Origin: Ulva prolifera
Taxonomy: Eukaryota; Chlorophyta; Ulvophyceae; Ulvales; Ulvaceae
Direction of reading: 5' to 3'
DNA length: 64,000 nt
NCBI GenBank assembly: GCA_023078555.1
Contig: CM041202.1
Location: 3,096,022-3,160,021 of the forward strand
In this document: piece after piece, positions 11,901 to 23,900 of the stretch
Position numbering within the stretch: the first letter of the stretch is position 1
Layout of the letters: every line of letters starts with the position of its first letter
The notes under the pieces: model-generated
What the model was told of the DNA's origin: nothing
The model's input: the letters and a program-made list of their open reading frames with translations, nothing else
Database searches by the model: none
Translations under genes and position numbers: made by a program

Positions 11901-14900
11901 GCCGTGCCGCAGCTCTGCAGGCGCAAGCGCCACAAGGGAGTCCGCTGCCTGCGGCGTATGAGCGAAGCCTCGAAGGCCAGCCAGGCCTGCAAACGATCCG
12001 GGCACCCCTGGCGCGCTCGGGTGCCGGTGCGGCGGCTGCAGAGCGTCCGATTGCGCATGTACGGCCCGCCGCGTGGCATGCTCAACAGCACTGCCGCCAG
12101 GGATCACCCTCCTGTGCATTGCCTCCAGCCACATCCTGCCGGCGGCTGCGGCCGCCCCGGTGCGGCCCAGCACTGCGTCTGCAACACATGTCGCCCACAG
12201 CACCATGACCTCATCAGATCCAGCCTCCGCTTCCACCTGTCCTCGACGTCCGCTCTCTGGCTGCGAGCTGCATGTGTCATTGAAACTCAAAACATGCCGG
12301 GCTTCATTGTCTGCCTGCCTTGTTGGGCTACGGAGGACCCATACATTCCGCTGCATCACACCCCTCCAGGTGTCCCTCCAGGTGTGATGCAGCGCAGCGA
12401 TGCACAGGCAGGACTGAGGTGGGCACAGGAATGTACAGTATCAGAGCTGTACGGCCTTACCACGTGTCCAACTGCAGATCGAAGAGCACAAATTGGTCTG
12501 GGGCATCAGCAGGGGGCGCCCAGTTGCCCCTCTGCAAAGCACAACCTTGATGCGGTCCATCCCCATACGGCTGCGATGGCGGCAAGCCAAGCAGGGTCAG
12601 CTGTGACTGCCCCTGCTCCCGTCCGTGCAGCCCCACGTCAGCTTCAGGCCGCTGACCCCCCCTCCTAGGGTGGTTCCCAGATATCACACCACCAGCACCG
12701 ACACCAGATGCCAAGCTGCCTGTGGTGCTGGGAGGCATGTGGCGGTACGTGAACGACAGGATGCGCCGTAACAACGCCCAAGGCCTGTGCGTTGTGCCCG
12801 GCTCGTGCCGCAGCCCCGGCGCCGTTGGCGCTGCGTGCTGTGGCAGGAGGTGTGTAAGGGCGTGGACAGCGCGCGCGTATGTGGTGCCTTTGTCACCTTT
12901 GGCTGAGCCAGCCATGGCGCTAGTGCTCTCCAGATCTGCGAGGGTGCCGCGGAAGCTCGACGCGCCCTTGTCACAGACCATCTTGGCTACGCAGAGGGAG
13001 AAGGTGAGCATGGGGGCGGTGTAGAGTGCGTGCCGGGGCGGCACCGGCAGCAGGAATCCGTCAAGGCCGTCATCTCCGTCAGCAGTGGTGGCACTGCCGG
13101 GTAGTCTGAAGGCTGAGCCCTGCAAGCATGCCGTTGCGCTTGAGATTGAGATCTGCCGCGGTTCCGTGTCAGAACAGGCTGTGGTGCACTTTCATGTGCA
13201 AGCTGTCGCCGGCATCCATATGCAGCGGAGGAATGAGGACGTGTATGGAGACAGACACAGCTGAAGGGTGCTGCAGACTGCTGCGGGCGCGCACGTCGCT
13301 GCTGAGGTCCCTCTGCCGTTGCCCAGGCGGATGCTGTCTGTCAGCGTGCAGCATCGCAGGGCCGCCTGCAGATGTTGAAGCCGCAGCCCCGTCAGAGCTG
13401 CCGCGAGCTAGCCATCGCGGGATGCCTGGAGGCCACATACTTGTGCGCTGCCACCAGGACTGCAGGCAGGGGGGACTTAGGATGCTGCCTGCTCGGTTGC
13501 AATGCTATGGGACTTCCAGGTCATGTTGGTGAGCACGCTGGCACAAGCAACTCAGAGTCTACAGTCAGGCATACCAAATGGCGGGCAATGATGGCTGCGA
13601 GGGTGCGTGATGCAGAGCACTGCAGCATCTGCATCAAGCGTTGATGATCGACACTGCATGAGGCATGGTGGGAGAGGGGGGGGGCAGCCTGGAATCAAGA
13701 AACAGAAGCCATACCTGCCACCCGGCCGGAACCGTCTTGCACACTGGGTGCGGCTGTGATCGCAGGAGTTGTATCACCGTGGCCGCAGCTGACATGACTA
13801 TGACGCCGAAACAAACGGGCACCACCGCTGCTATGACCCTGCTCATGAACCACTCAACTGGTGAGAGCTCCAACCGGCGGACGGCTCCGCTGCTTTCGTG
13901 AAGCGCTACCAGTAGCCTGCCTGGACCCATGTCTTGTCTGAAGCTTTTGCAACATGTATCTTGAATGCAAACCAGAAAATTCCCTCAAAGCGGGCATCAT
14001 GCCTCACCCAGACGTGCATCCGCATGTTCACCCCGAGTGCTCGAGGGGCGGGATGTGTTCGCAATCACAGATCACGAACGTAAGATAATACCAAGCCGGC
14101 AGATATAGCAAGCACAGCCCCATCCTAAGTTGCGCAAGAACAGAATGGCAAGCGAGCCTTCGCGATGGTCGAATGGACAACAGCTCTGGGAACTAGCACG
14201 CAACCGCCGCCCCAGGCAGGCAAGTCCCTACTGCCATCACATCCATGCTGCATGCACACGGCAAAACTGCCCAGCGTGCGCGCTGTCACCAAGGCGTCTG
14301 TGCACCTGCTCTGACCTTGTCCCACAGCCATGCCGCCGTGCCGCTCATGGAGCTCGCCTGCTCGAGCCGCCCTCCTGCCACAATGCAGACCAGAACCGTG
14401 ACTGCCACGGCAATAGGAGTGGCGGCAGCCATCAGATACAGCAGCGGCGATGTGATGGCCAACAGTGTTGTCGCAACCCACTGCACTGAGTGCAGCTGGC
14501 CAGCAAGGCACACCCATTTGAGCATCACGAGGCCAATTACTGTGGCCTGCAGCCCTAGATACGTGCTCCTTGTTGCCACGGCTTGATCCAGCACCGCCTG
14601 CAAGGTGGAGCTTCATTTCAATCAACCATTTAATCAAAGGGCGACACCTCAGACGCACTGCTTGAACAGTATTAGGTACAGGAGTGCAAGGCGTACAGTT
14701 TGATGTCAGGGGTACTCCAGTACATGTATGTTGACCTGGGCGCAATTCGGAGTCAGTTTTGTGGTCAATGAGGACTGGTACCGCTGGCCGCTAACGCCCT
14801 GTAGAGATGTGATCAAAGCGTGCACGGCACTGCTTTACAGTGCTATCATGATGGTTAGATTAGAAACAATCGTAATTTCAAGAGCAGTGTGCTGCATGCA

Positions 14901-17900
14901 GTGATGGTCAGTTTGAGGAGCACGGCCTTTCAGATGTATCGCTGTGGAGTTGTGCACAACAGAGTACATGCACGCAGATGGTGTGTGTTACAAGGACAAA
15001 GCAAGCAAGGCAGGCAGCACCGCGAGCAACAACCAGAGGAACCCACCCCACGCAACGAGCCACACGTAACGAACCACATGCAGCACACACCAACACATTC
15101 ACGCAACGGCAGCACCCGCGCCGGCCACAGCCACACAGCCACATACATCCCCAAACACACACAAGCCTCCTGACGGTCCCATGTGATGATCTCTCGCCGC
15201 TCACTGGCCATCCGGCCTGAGCGGCGAGCCGCCCGCGGCGTCCTCGCCGCTCTCTCGTGGGACGGGCACCGTCCGAGGCTCGGACGCACTGATAGGCGGC
15301 GTGTGCTGCCTCTGCCGTGTGCCCCAACCCCCGAACACAGCTCGCCTCGGGCGTGCTCCGTTCCGGGTGGGTCCGCGGATGGGGGCGCCCCCGTGTGTGT
15401 TGTTCCGGCGCTCGGGGCTGGCCTGGTCGGGGCATTGGGGCGGGGGTCCTGGGGGCCCCCGGCGGCTTCCGCGTGGGGCAGGCGCCGGCCAGGCCGCTGC
15501 ATGGGGCTGCCGCTGCGGGCGGCGGGGTCGTGTAGCGTATTTGCGTGTGGGTGTGTGTGTTGGGGGTTGGGTCTGGGCCGCGTGCGGGTGCGTGGGTGCG
15601 TGTGGAGGTGCGTGTGGGGGTTGGTTCGTGTGGTAGTGTGTAGGCATGTGGGGGTGTGTGGGTGCTTGTTGTGCCTTGGCGTTGGCTGTTGCTCTCCTGC
15701 AACGTGCGCATTGCGTTTCTCGTGCTCTCCCTTTTGGTCCTGGCGGTGCTACCGGCCCCTCCGGCTTTTTCCTTTGTAACACACAAGCCGCCCACCCCAT
15801 ACCCACAAGCACACCCACACGCCCACCCCCACCCAAACCCCGCGAACCAGCCAGGCGCAAGAGCCCGGACAGCACACGCAGCCAAGGCTGCCGAACAAAG
15901 AAACAGCGAGACCCCGACAACAAACCCCCGCCCCGGGGAGCGCCCCCCCCCCCCCCCCCCCCCCCAAACACCACCCACCCCGCCCGGCCTCCGCACACCA
16001 CCCAGCGCACCCGCAAACCCACACCCGCAACCCCCAACGCCCAGCCAGGCCCGCCCCAATCCCCCCGGTCGCGCCGCAGCGGCGGGCCACACGCAGACAC
16101 ATGGGTCAGAAATGCCGGTGCAGCGGCGAAGCACGGCATGCCAGAGCCGCAACCACCACAAAGCGGGCAAGGCCGCGAGCGCACTCAGCGGCGACCGCCA
16201 TTCAGCCTGGGACCACAGATGGTGTGTATGGTGCTTCGCGGCTCTTCAATCTGGCCCAATCGCGCAGCTTTGATGAAGTTATCACAGACAACATGCAGAT
16301 AGCTGCATGAGTCATGCAGCATTGGTGAGTACCGTACCACAGAAACCAATGCAGCGAGACTCTAACAGCAAAGAGCGCACCAGACTCTGGCCAAAGGCAT
16401 GCCATCCGTGCGTGCTGTCCGGCAGTGCCCAGACAGGCATGGTCCACAGCTGCGTTGGCAGAACGACCCCGCACGGGATCTCCTCCGCCTCACCTCCGGT
16501 GACTCCTATGGCATCCATGCTCCCCACACCAGCCGACCAGCCTGGCATGACACCCTCGGCCGGCTCTTCCTTCGCAGGCAGCAGGATGCGGGCGTCCGCG
16601 GTGACGTCCTCATACAGCCCATGGAACGCGGCTCCTGTGACACCCCCTGCTGAGGGCAGCCTCGCCGCAGCTATGAGCTCTGCCACATAGGCCCACGCGG
16701 CTGCCACCTGCGCTGCCCCGAGCAGCAGCTCCAGCACCCGCAGGGCCGGCGGCGGCAGGAGATCCGCCCGCTGCCACATCAGCGGCCGAGGCAGCGGGAG
16801 CATGCGTCCACAGCAGATTGATGTAGACCCCAGTGACACCGCGAGTGTCGTTGCTGCCAGGGCAAACCAGGCCAGGTGCAGCAAAGCCTCGGACCAGGCC
16901 GCCACGGTGCCGGGCGGTGCAGGTGCAGCGATGGCGTGCAGTGATGCCCGCAGGCCAAGGGCCGAGCTCGGGAGTGCCTCGAAGCGGAGCTTGGCAAGCC
17001 CAAAGACGTGCTTGCTGGGGCTGTACGCCCCCAGCCACACGGAGACAGAGCGGGCCGTGCGATCGAGGTAGCCGCCTTGAGCCAGCGTGTCCAAGATCCG
17101 CCGCACCTCGGCGCGATGAGCTTGCGTCTGCATCGCACAGCCACCCTGGCCACTGCATCAGAGCCAGTCTGAGCTTCCGGCTGAGTGAGATGACAGCAAC
17201 AGCTACACAGCCTCGATGCAGCACAGCAATGAGCGCTACATCACGGCGGCGCAGGGGCATTGCCAGTGAACGCCACCCGGCAATCAGGATCGCATAGAAC
17301 TTTTCATCGCCGTCGTACGCAATAGTAGTGGCAGCATTGAAAAGTAGATGTAGGAGCATGTGGGGGGCAGCAGCCCACCTGAAACACGACTGGAAACGGG
17401 ACGCCTACGTGTGGTAGCGGCGCCCGGGCAAAGCCGTATGGCAGCATGGACCCCACGCGGGCCTCCCCAGCAGCTCTACTCAAATTGTAGAAGGACCCCT
17501 GCCGGCCCTCTAGCTCAGGCCTGTACAGCGAGCTTGTAGGCAGAAAAGCTGGGTCATGCCCGATGGCCTGTGGCACTTTGCTTCCGAGCGTCTGACTGCT
17601 GAAGCCCGCTGCATCTAGCCCTGAGCTACCGGCCTGTGCACATACATCGACCAAAGACGAGAAGCGCTGCTTGTGCCCGCAGGCATCGGAGGCCTGCACT
17701 TCCACCTGGCCCACAAGAACACCTCCGACTACCTGTAGCCACACCGGGATGGAGCGACTCTGCCCTCAATCCGAAACACATGAGCTGCAGCGGCAGCATT
17801 GGGTCATCGGATCCCAAACACGCTCCACCAGGTCAGGTTGCGCCACAACACCCCAGAAATGCTCAGACTCCCGCAGCACTCGCACCTCGAGGTCTTCGGC

Positions 17901-20900
17901 GATAAGTCTCCGCCTTGCCGGAACTGCCGCAGATGGTCGAGAGTTCATCACCGGTCCGTCCATGCGAGCTGTTGCGGCCGCAGGCGCGCCAGTGCTGTCT
18001 TGCAGAGCACGGGCCGCCGCTGCTCGTGTGGTGGGAGGCTGATGTAGCAGGGACAGGGATCCTGTGACAGCATGTGAAGGCACGCCCATTGAGGCAATTT
18101 TGTTTGCAGGAGTATCCGCAGGTACCCAACGTTGCATGAGAGGTTGCGGTAAGAACAGGCGCTGCACGACGGACACTGCGATCCCTGCACATGCCTTCCA
18201 AAGGTCAGAATCGCAAAGGAGATGTTGATGGAGAGCACAAGCCAGCGGAACTGCCATGCATTGCGTTGCGCAATGCTCTAGCCGGATCGGGTCACTGCGC
18301 AGCAGATGTCCAGATGGAGCACCTGGAAACTGGGCTTCTGACGCGCCAGCACGTTGCCCATGTGCCTGCTGTGCGATGAAGTCCGCAAGGGCAGACATGC
18401 ACCTGGAGCTGCCTGTGCCGCCCAGTGCACTCACTTCTTGAGACCCCGCGTTGGTGCTTGTTGTAGGCACATTGCCAGGTGCGGATGAGGTTGTGTCAGA
18501 GAGCAGTGCTGCAGCTTCACCAGCATCAAGCACATGCTGCATTGTGTTCACGGACACGTCCTGGACGACCGAGCAGAACTGGGTGCCGAGGTGCAGAGAG
18601 AGATCCACAAACTCGTCATTCTGCACACAACAGTGCTCCAGCATTGGGTGATGCCGTATCTTGACCGCCATCAAAAGCAGCCATGGCCCCCGCAAAATAG
18701 CTGCCAGCCTCCCATTGTTTTTGGCAGGGCAGCAGCGGCACCGAGGCAGCAGCTCAGGCGGGCTATAGCCATAACCAGCTGTGCTGCAGGACATGCTAGC
18801 AACCCAGCTGGATCCAGTCCTGCGTGAACAGCAATGCGCATCAGGAGTACCGCGGCGACTACCTGCAAGCTTGTGAAGCAGGGGCACACCTGGACGGTGG
18901 TATCGAGCATCCCCAGCTGCACCAGCGTTGGCGTCACCTCATGCTCCAGAAACATTGCAATATCGGAGAAGACTTCATTGGCGGTAGCGGAAGCAACTGC
19001 GTTTACGTCGGGCGTGGGGCACACGTCCGCCACAACCTCCGCGTTGCTGCGGAGCGTGACCTCCACCGACGCAGCTGCCTCCGAGTCAGCGCCGACAGCA
19101 CCCCGGGAGCGCAACTGGCTCAGGACGCCAGGGGAATTGCCAGGCCAGCCGGCCTGCAGCGGCGACAGTGCAGCTGTGGCACATAGCCGCAGCGCTTCCT
19201 GGGTTGCAGCATCAGAGTGCACTGAGGCTGCGGCCTCTGTCCCGTTTGCTGCAATTAGGATTTCAACTGGAATGCTGACCTGGAGCACCACTGTGCAGAG
19301 TCACTTGTTGTAATGCTGCGGCGGATTTTTTTGTTTGTTTGTTTGTGTATATGTGTTGTTATTTTTTTATGAGCAGGTATGCACTTTCAGTGGGACGGGG
19401 CACCGCCTGGGCACACCCCGCAGCCAAATCTGCAATCATACACAAACACACACGAAAAATTCTGGCTCGATGCAGCATTGAGTCACTGCCATTGCACTGC
19501 TCAGCTATGTGTGCACAACAAATGGCTGCATTTGCATAGACTTTGCATAGACACGTTGACTCATCCAAGGCGCAAGACCTACGGCGATCGCACATTATCA
19601 CACACAGATGTCAACTTCTAGCGACATTGAGCATAGAGCATCGAACCTCAACTTCAGCTTACCGCTACACAGAAACATCATGTCGTCGCACCTGGACACT
19701 GACACGGTCCTCCCCGGGCACAGTTGCAGATATAGCAGACAGCGGTGCGTCAGTGCGCCTCACTTCGACATGCAGGGCATCAGCGAGGGTCCCCAGCGCC
19801 TGCACGAGTGCTGCGCACACGGACTCTGCCAGCGCCGCCCGCAGCTCCGCATGTATCGCATCCCGTGCCGCCCAGAGCAGCTCGTTGGTGAGTGGGCCCT
19901 GCCCGCCAAAAGCAGACACCACCGCCGCAAGCTGCACATCAGAGAGCCCAGCCGCATCAATCGTGCCGGTCACTGTCGCACCTATCGCAGCGAGACGCTC
20001 CAGGATGGCCACACGGACCCCCGCACGGCTGACATCGGCCACGGCCCCCGTGGCCGTGAATGCTTGGAAAATATACACGTGAGTGCCTGCGTGGCAGTGG
20101 CCGCCGTTTAGGGCCTCTAGGGAGCATTCACCACAGGCGCCCGCACTGATACTCTGCTCCGAGCACCGTCCGTTCTGCGCGGCCACACGGAATGAAGTCT
20201 GTACCAGCTCTGCAGCGCTCCCCCCGGGCCACTCCGCCCGGACGACGCAATCAACACTGCCGTCAGAAGTGCACCACTTCAGTGGCGGTGACGGGGTATT
20301 CCCGCACATCACAGCCATGTCAAGGCTCGAGGCTACATTTGGAGCAACTCCGCCATCCCTTGCAATGATGGCGGGAATAACGGTGTTGCCGAACGTGACC
20401 ACGGGTGGCTGCTGCGGCGGTGGGTCGGCGAGCTGCGTCCGCAGGCTGCAAGGAGCTGTCCCGCACAGTTGCGACGGAATTTCCGGACAGTATGTCTCCC
20501 CACCGGCGCAAGGGCTGACAACGCGGACGAAGCGCGTCTGGCTTGCGTACAAGGGCGGCACGCTGTTGTCAAACACGGTGAGCACCACGGCAAACTCCGT
20601 GCCGATGGGGGCCTTCTTGGTGTCTACTCCGCAGCCACTGATGCCCTTGCTGCTGAACTCATGGCCTGGGCAACCGTAGTCTAAGCAGCTGGATGGCGGA
20701 CATGCTAGGACTTGGTGAGTAAGGCTTGAGCCTTGGGCGTCCATGGCCGTTGCTCCTGCATTTCAGGCGGCCCCCTATTATGCTCATGTCGCCACAACCT
20801 TGCATAAACATGCTGCGACCACGGATTGTGCATACTGTTGACACACCAAATACTCTCCAGGTCTGATGGCTCTGATGGCAAACGGTGACAATCCAGTGGA

Positions 20901-23900
20901 TCAACTTGCCAGTGGCAAGCCATGCCACTCAAACTCAAACAGCCTGTGTCAAGCATGTACATGCAACACGATGATCACAAACCTGGCTCACACGGTGTGG
21001 CAGCAGTCTGCAGGCTGATGTCTCCGCATGCCCGGTACGGCCATCCCCGTGGCACCTCAACCACTGCACCCACAGCCCCGACAGGCTCCAGCCGCACCAC
21101 CGGCTTCACCTCAGCGCTGGCAGCAGCAGGCAGCAGCTGCAGAGCTGACGCAACCGCCAGCAGCCGCACGCTATCGCTGCCCGCCCCTGAGTCTCCAACC
21201 GCCTCACGGTGTGGCAGCTCCAGCACCACATGTAGCGTCCGCCGGATCTCCACTGCCGTCCCGGTTGCGGAATCAACGACCGCAAATACGATGTGGTGGT
21301 CCCCGGCCTCCCGCGTGTTGATCCCGCAGCCGGACACCCCATACTCTGTGAACAGGTAGGCTTCCCCGCAAACAGTAATGTACCGGGACACATCCCCCTC
21401 GTCCTCATGCACTGCAACCGCCCCGGGGTCACAGGGTAGCAGCAGCGGAAACTGCTGCATCGGGCACTTTCCATAGGGCTCACCCACCTCGATCCACACC
21501 TCTGCAGCACCATGAAGGGAAATCTCCGTGGCCACTCTGGTGCCGACCTGCTCTGATAGCACTGCCCCCACACACACCTCGGCATCCAGGCTGCAGTACC
21601 GCGCCCCGCTAGCCTCATCCAGGCAGTTGGCCCGCCTCGCTGGGCAGCCGACGTGCACGCTCCGGCGCCCCACGGCCACATTCCCCGCCGCGTCGGCCAC
21701 GGTGTACACGATAGGAAACGGACGATTGGGCGGCGTCGGCCGCGCTGTCCGCACGGCCGCCACCCCGCGCGCCGAGACCTTGCGTGTGAGGTAACCCTCC
21801 GCAGCATCAAACGCGGCCGCGCCCGCGTCGGTGTACACTTCGCCCACGGTAATCCGCGTCTCCATGGCGATGGTGCCATCCGGGAGGGTCACAAGGGAGT
21901 GCGCCGGCGCGTCGCCGAGGAGCGTCAGCAGCGGGGCGGCGCTGTCTCGGCGCGGCAGGTACGGCGCCTCCGCCTCACCCGCTGCGGGTGGCAGACACAG
22001 CGCCTCGGTGCTGCAGTAGTCACCAGGGCACTGCACCTCTGGCGCGGGACACACGGTGGAGGATGCTGCTAGATACGCAGGCTGCGTAATTGATGCTGAA
22101 AGGCCCTGGGGGTCAGTGGCTGTGTATGTGAGAGTCAGTGGGCCGTACAGGTCTGTTGAGGGGTTGTATGGGAGCGTGGAAAGCATGGCTGGGTAGCGTA
22201 GGAGGTCCAGGAGCGTGGGCAGCTCAGCGACGGCCACGGTGACGTTGTTCGGGGTCTCGAAGTCGTGCACAAACACCTGCGGGATGGTCAGGGTGTCTGG
22301 GAAGTATGTTGTGTTGGAGGTGAGGAGGAGTAGAATGGGGGGGTAGTTGGGCACATCGAGCTGCGGCACGGTGGGATCCTCCGGAGGCACGGGCGGGGGG
22401 CTGGGGCTGGCGACCGCAGGCGGAGGCGGGGCGGCAAAGAGGAGGTCAATGGATGAGACAGGGGGCTGAGGTGATGGAGGGGGAGGTGATGGTGGGGGAG
22501 GAGGAGGCGGGGGCGAGGGAGGGGGTGGTGGTGGCGATGGAGGCGGATGTGGAGATGGCTGCGGAGGAATCGGCGGGGGTGGTGGAGGGGACGGCGGTGG
22601 ATGCGGCGGCGGACTCGGGGGTGGGTTTGGTGGTGGAGAGGGTGGTGGGCTTGGTGGTGGGGAGGGTGGTGGGCTTGGTGGTGGGGAGGGCGGTGGGCTG
22701 GGAGGGTGGAAAGGGGGTGGGGGAGAGATCGGTGGCGGCAGGTTGACGGTGAAGAATGAGGCTGAGGCAAGGGGCAAGCTGCTGTAGCCCACCGCCATGT
22801 CTGCATAGCGTCATTCGGATGGCTATCAGCCAACTGGGCGGTGGTCCACATGCATGAAGCTGTGAAGTGCACTCACGTTACGCCGGCGGGCATGTCAACG
22901 GGTGCATGCATGCTCAAGGTCTGGGCGATGATGCGGCGCCTGCCCAGCCACACGCGTCAGCCCCACCAATGATGAGGGTGCACCACGCCTGTGCAGATGG
23001 GTCATCCACGCATTAAAGCTCGCGAATTTGAGCAGCATTCCACCTCCAGCAACACAGTATGAGCGAGGTTGATCCACCACAGCAATGGCAGTGCCAAGCG
23101 AAAGTTGATGGTCGCAGGGCACGGTTGCATAGGTCCATCTAGTCATTTGTGGCGTCAAGTTTCATGTCACAGCCCAGGCATCTCAGCAAAGCGACCAATG
23201 ACTGATGCACACCTGTGACGACAAAGAGGGTGGAGCAGGACGCCTCGCTGCCGCCTGCCTCGTAGGCGTTGAGCAAGTGATGCAGCTGCGCATCGGACAG
23301 GGCGGCATCGAATGTCGAGAAGTAGGACATGGTCGCGATCAACGGGTTTGAAAGCGTCCACGCACCATTGACAAACAGCCCGAACGCTCCACCGAACTGG
23401 ACCGCCTGAATACCAGGTGTAGACTCCAGCTGCACAGCAACACCCTGCTTCTCAGAATGAGCGTCGCTTGAGATGTTCCAGAGTGACAGCGGCAGCGGGG
23501 ATGCATGGCATGAGCGGTACGATTCACGTCTGGCGGCATCCCCAGGTGGACTGCACTACCATGGGGAAGGCAGCACGAGGAGTGCTGAAAGCACAGCTCA
23601 GAAGGCACACCTGTGCTCGTGCAACCAGGGTGTCAGGCCAACTGACCACACCGCCATCAACCCACAGCTCCATTCGGCGGTCATCATGCACATACCGAGC
23701 AGCCACAAGCATCCACACACCAGGAACAGGTGTCGCGGTGGTCACCTGCTCACAGGATGAGCTGATGCAGACTTGAAACACAAGGTTCCCTGTGGTTCTG
23801 TGTGTGTACAAGCCCGCAGTTCTGTCTTGTGATGGTGTTCTGAATTGGAACACTTGCATCTCATCCCCCCGTGTGGCGGGGTCTGCATCAAAGCGAATCT

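Larger units (their letters stand above)
13190..19279 (-). other. Polycystin extracellular and channel region of the giant gene
   Basis: Reading down the minus strand, 17379-17759 encodes IPVWLQVVGGVLVG then FLPTSSLYRPELEG and YNLSRAAGEARVG, which match the pre-polycystin segment of algal PKD channels. Exon 16333-17127 (265 codons, phase 0 at both ends) carries the polycystin domain core and two hydrophobic helices. Exon 14316-14597 adds two more helices, and the exon ending at 13715 adds another (RVIAAVVPVCFGVIVMSAAA). A hydrophobic segment in a second frame at 18165-18238 is the likely first helix. The pore-loop exon between 13.93 and 14.31 kb was not resolved. Confidence 0.7.

Noticed and set aside
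14908-16170. Long minus-strand open frame (420 codons)
   Set aside because: It runs through the MITE-like element and a C homopolymer, is low in complexity and has no family resemblance.
17760-17885. In-frame TGA in the polycystin gene near 17766
   Set aside because: It falls in a predicted intron (donor GTGCGA after GAG at 17886, acceptor GGCAG before 17759) with matching phase 0.
18621-18862. Apparent frame change between two coding-like frames in the polycystin gene
   Set aside because: A phase-0 intron from CTTGCAG/GTAGTC to GTGTGCAG/AATGAC joins the flanking exons without a shift, although the hydrophobic frame inside it is still curious.
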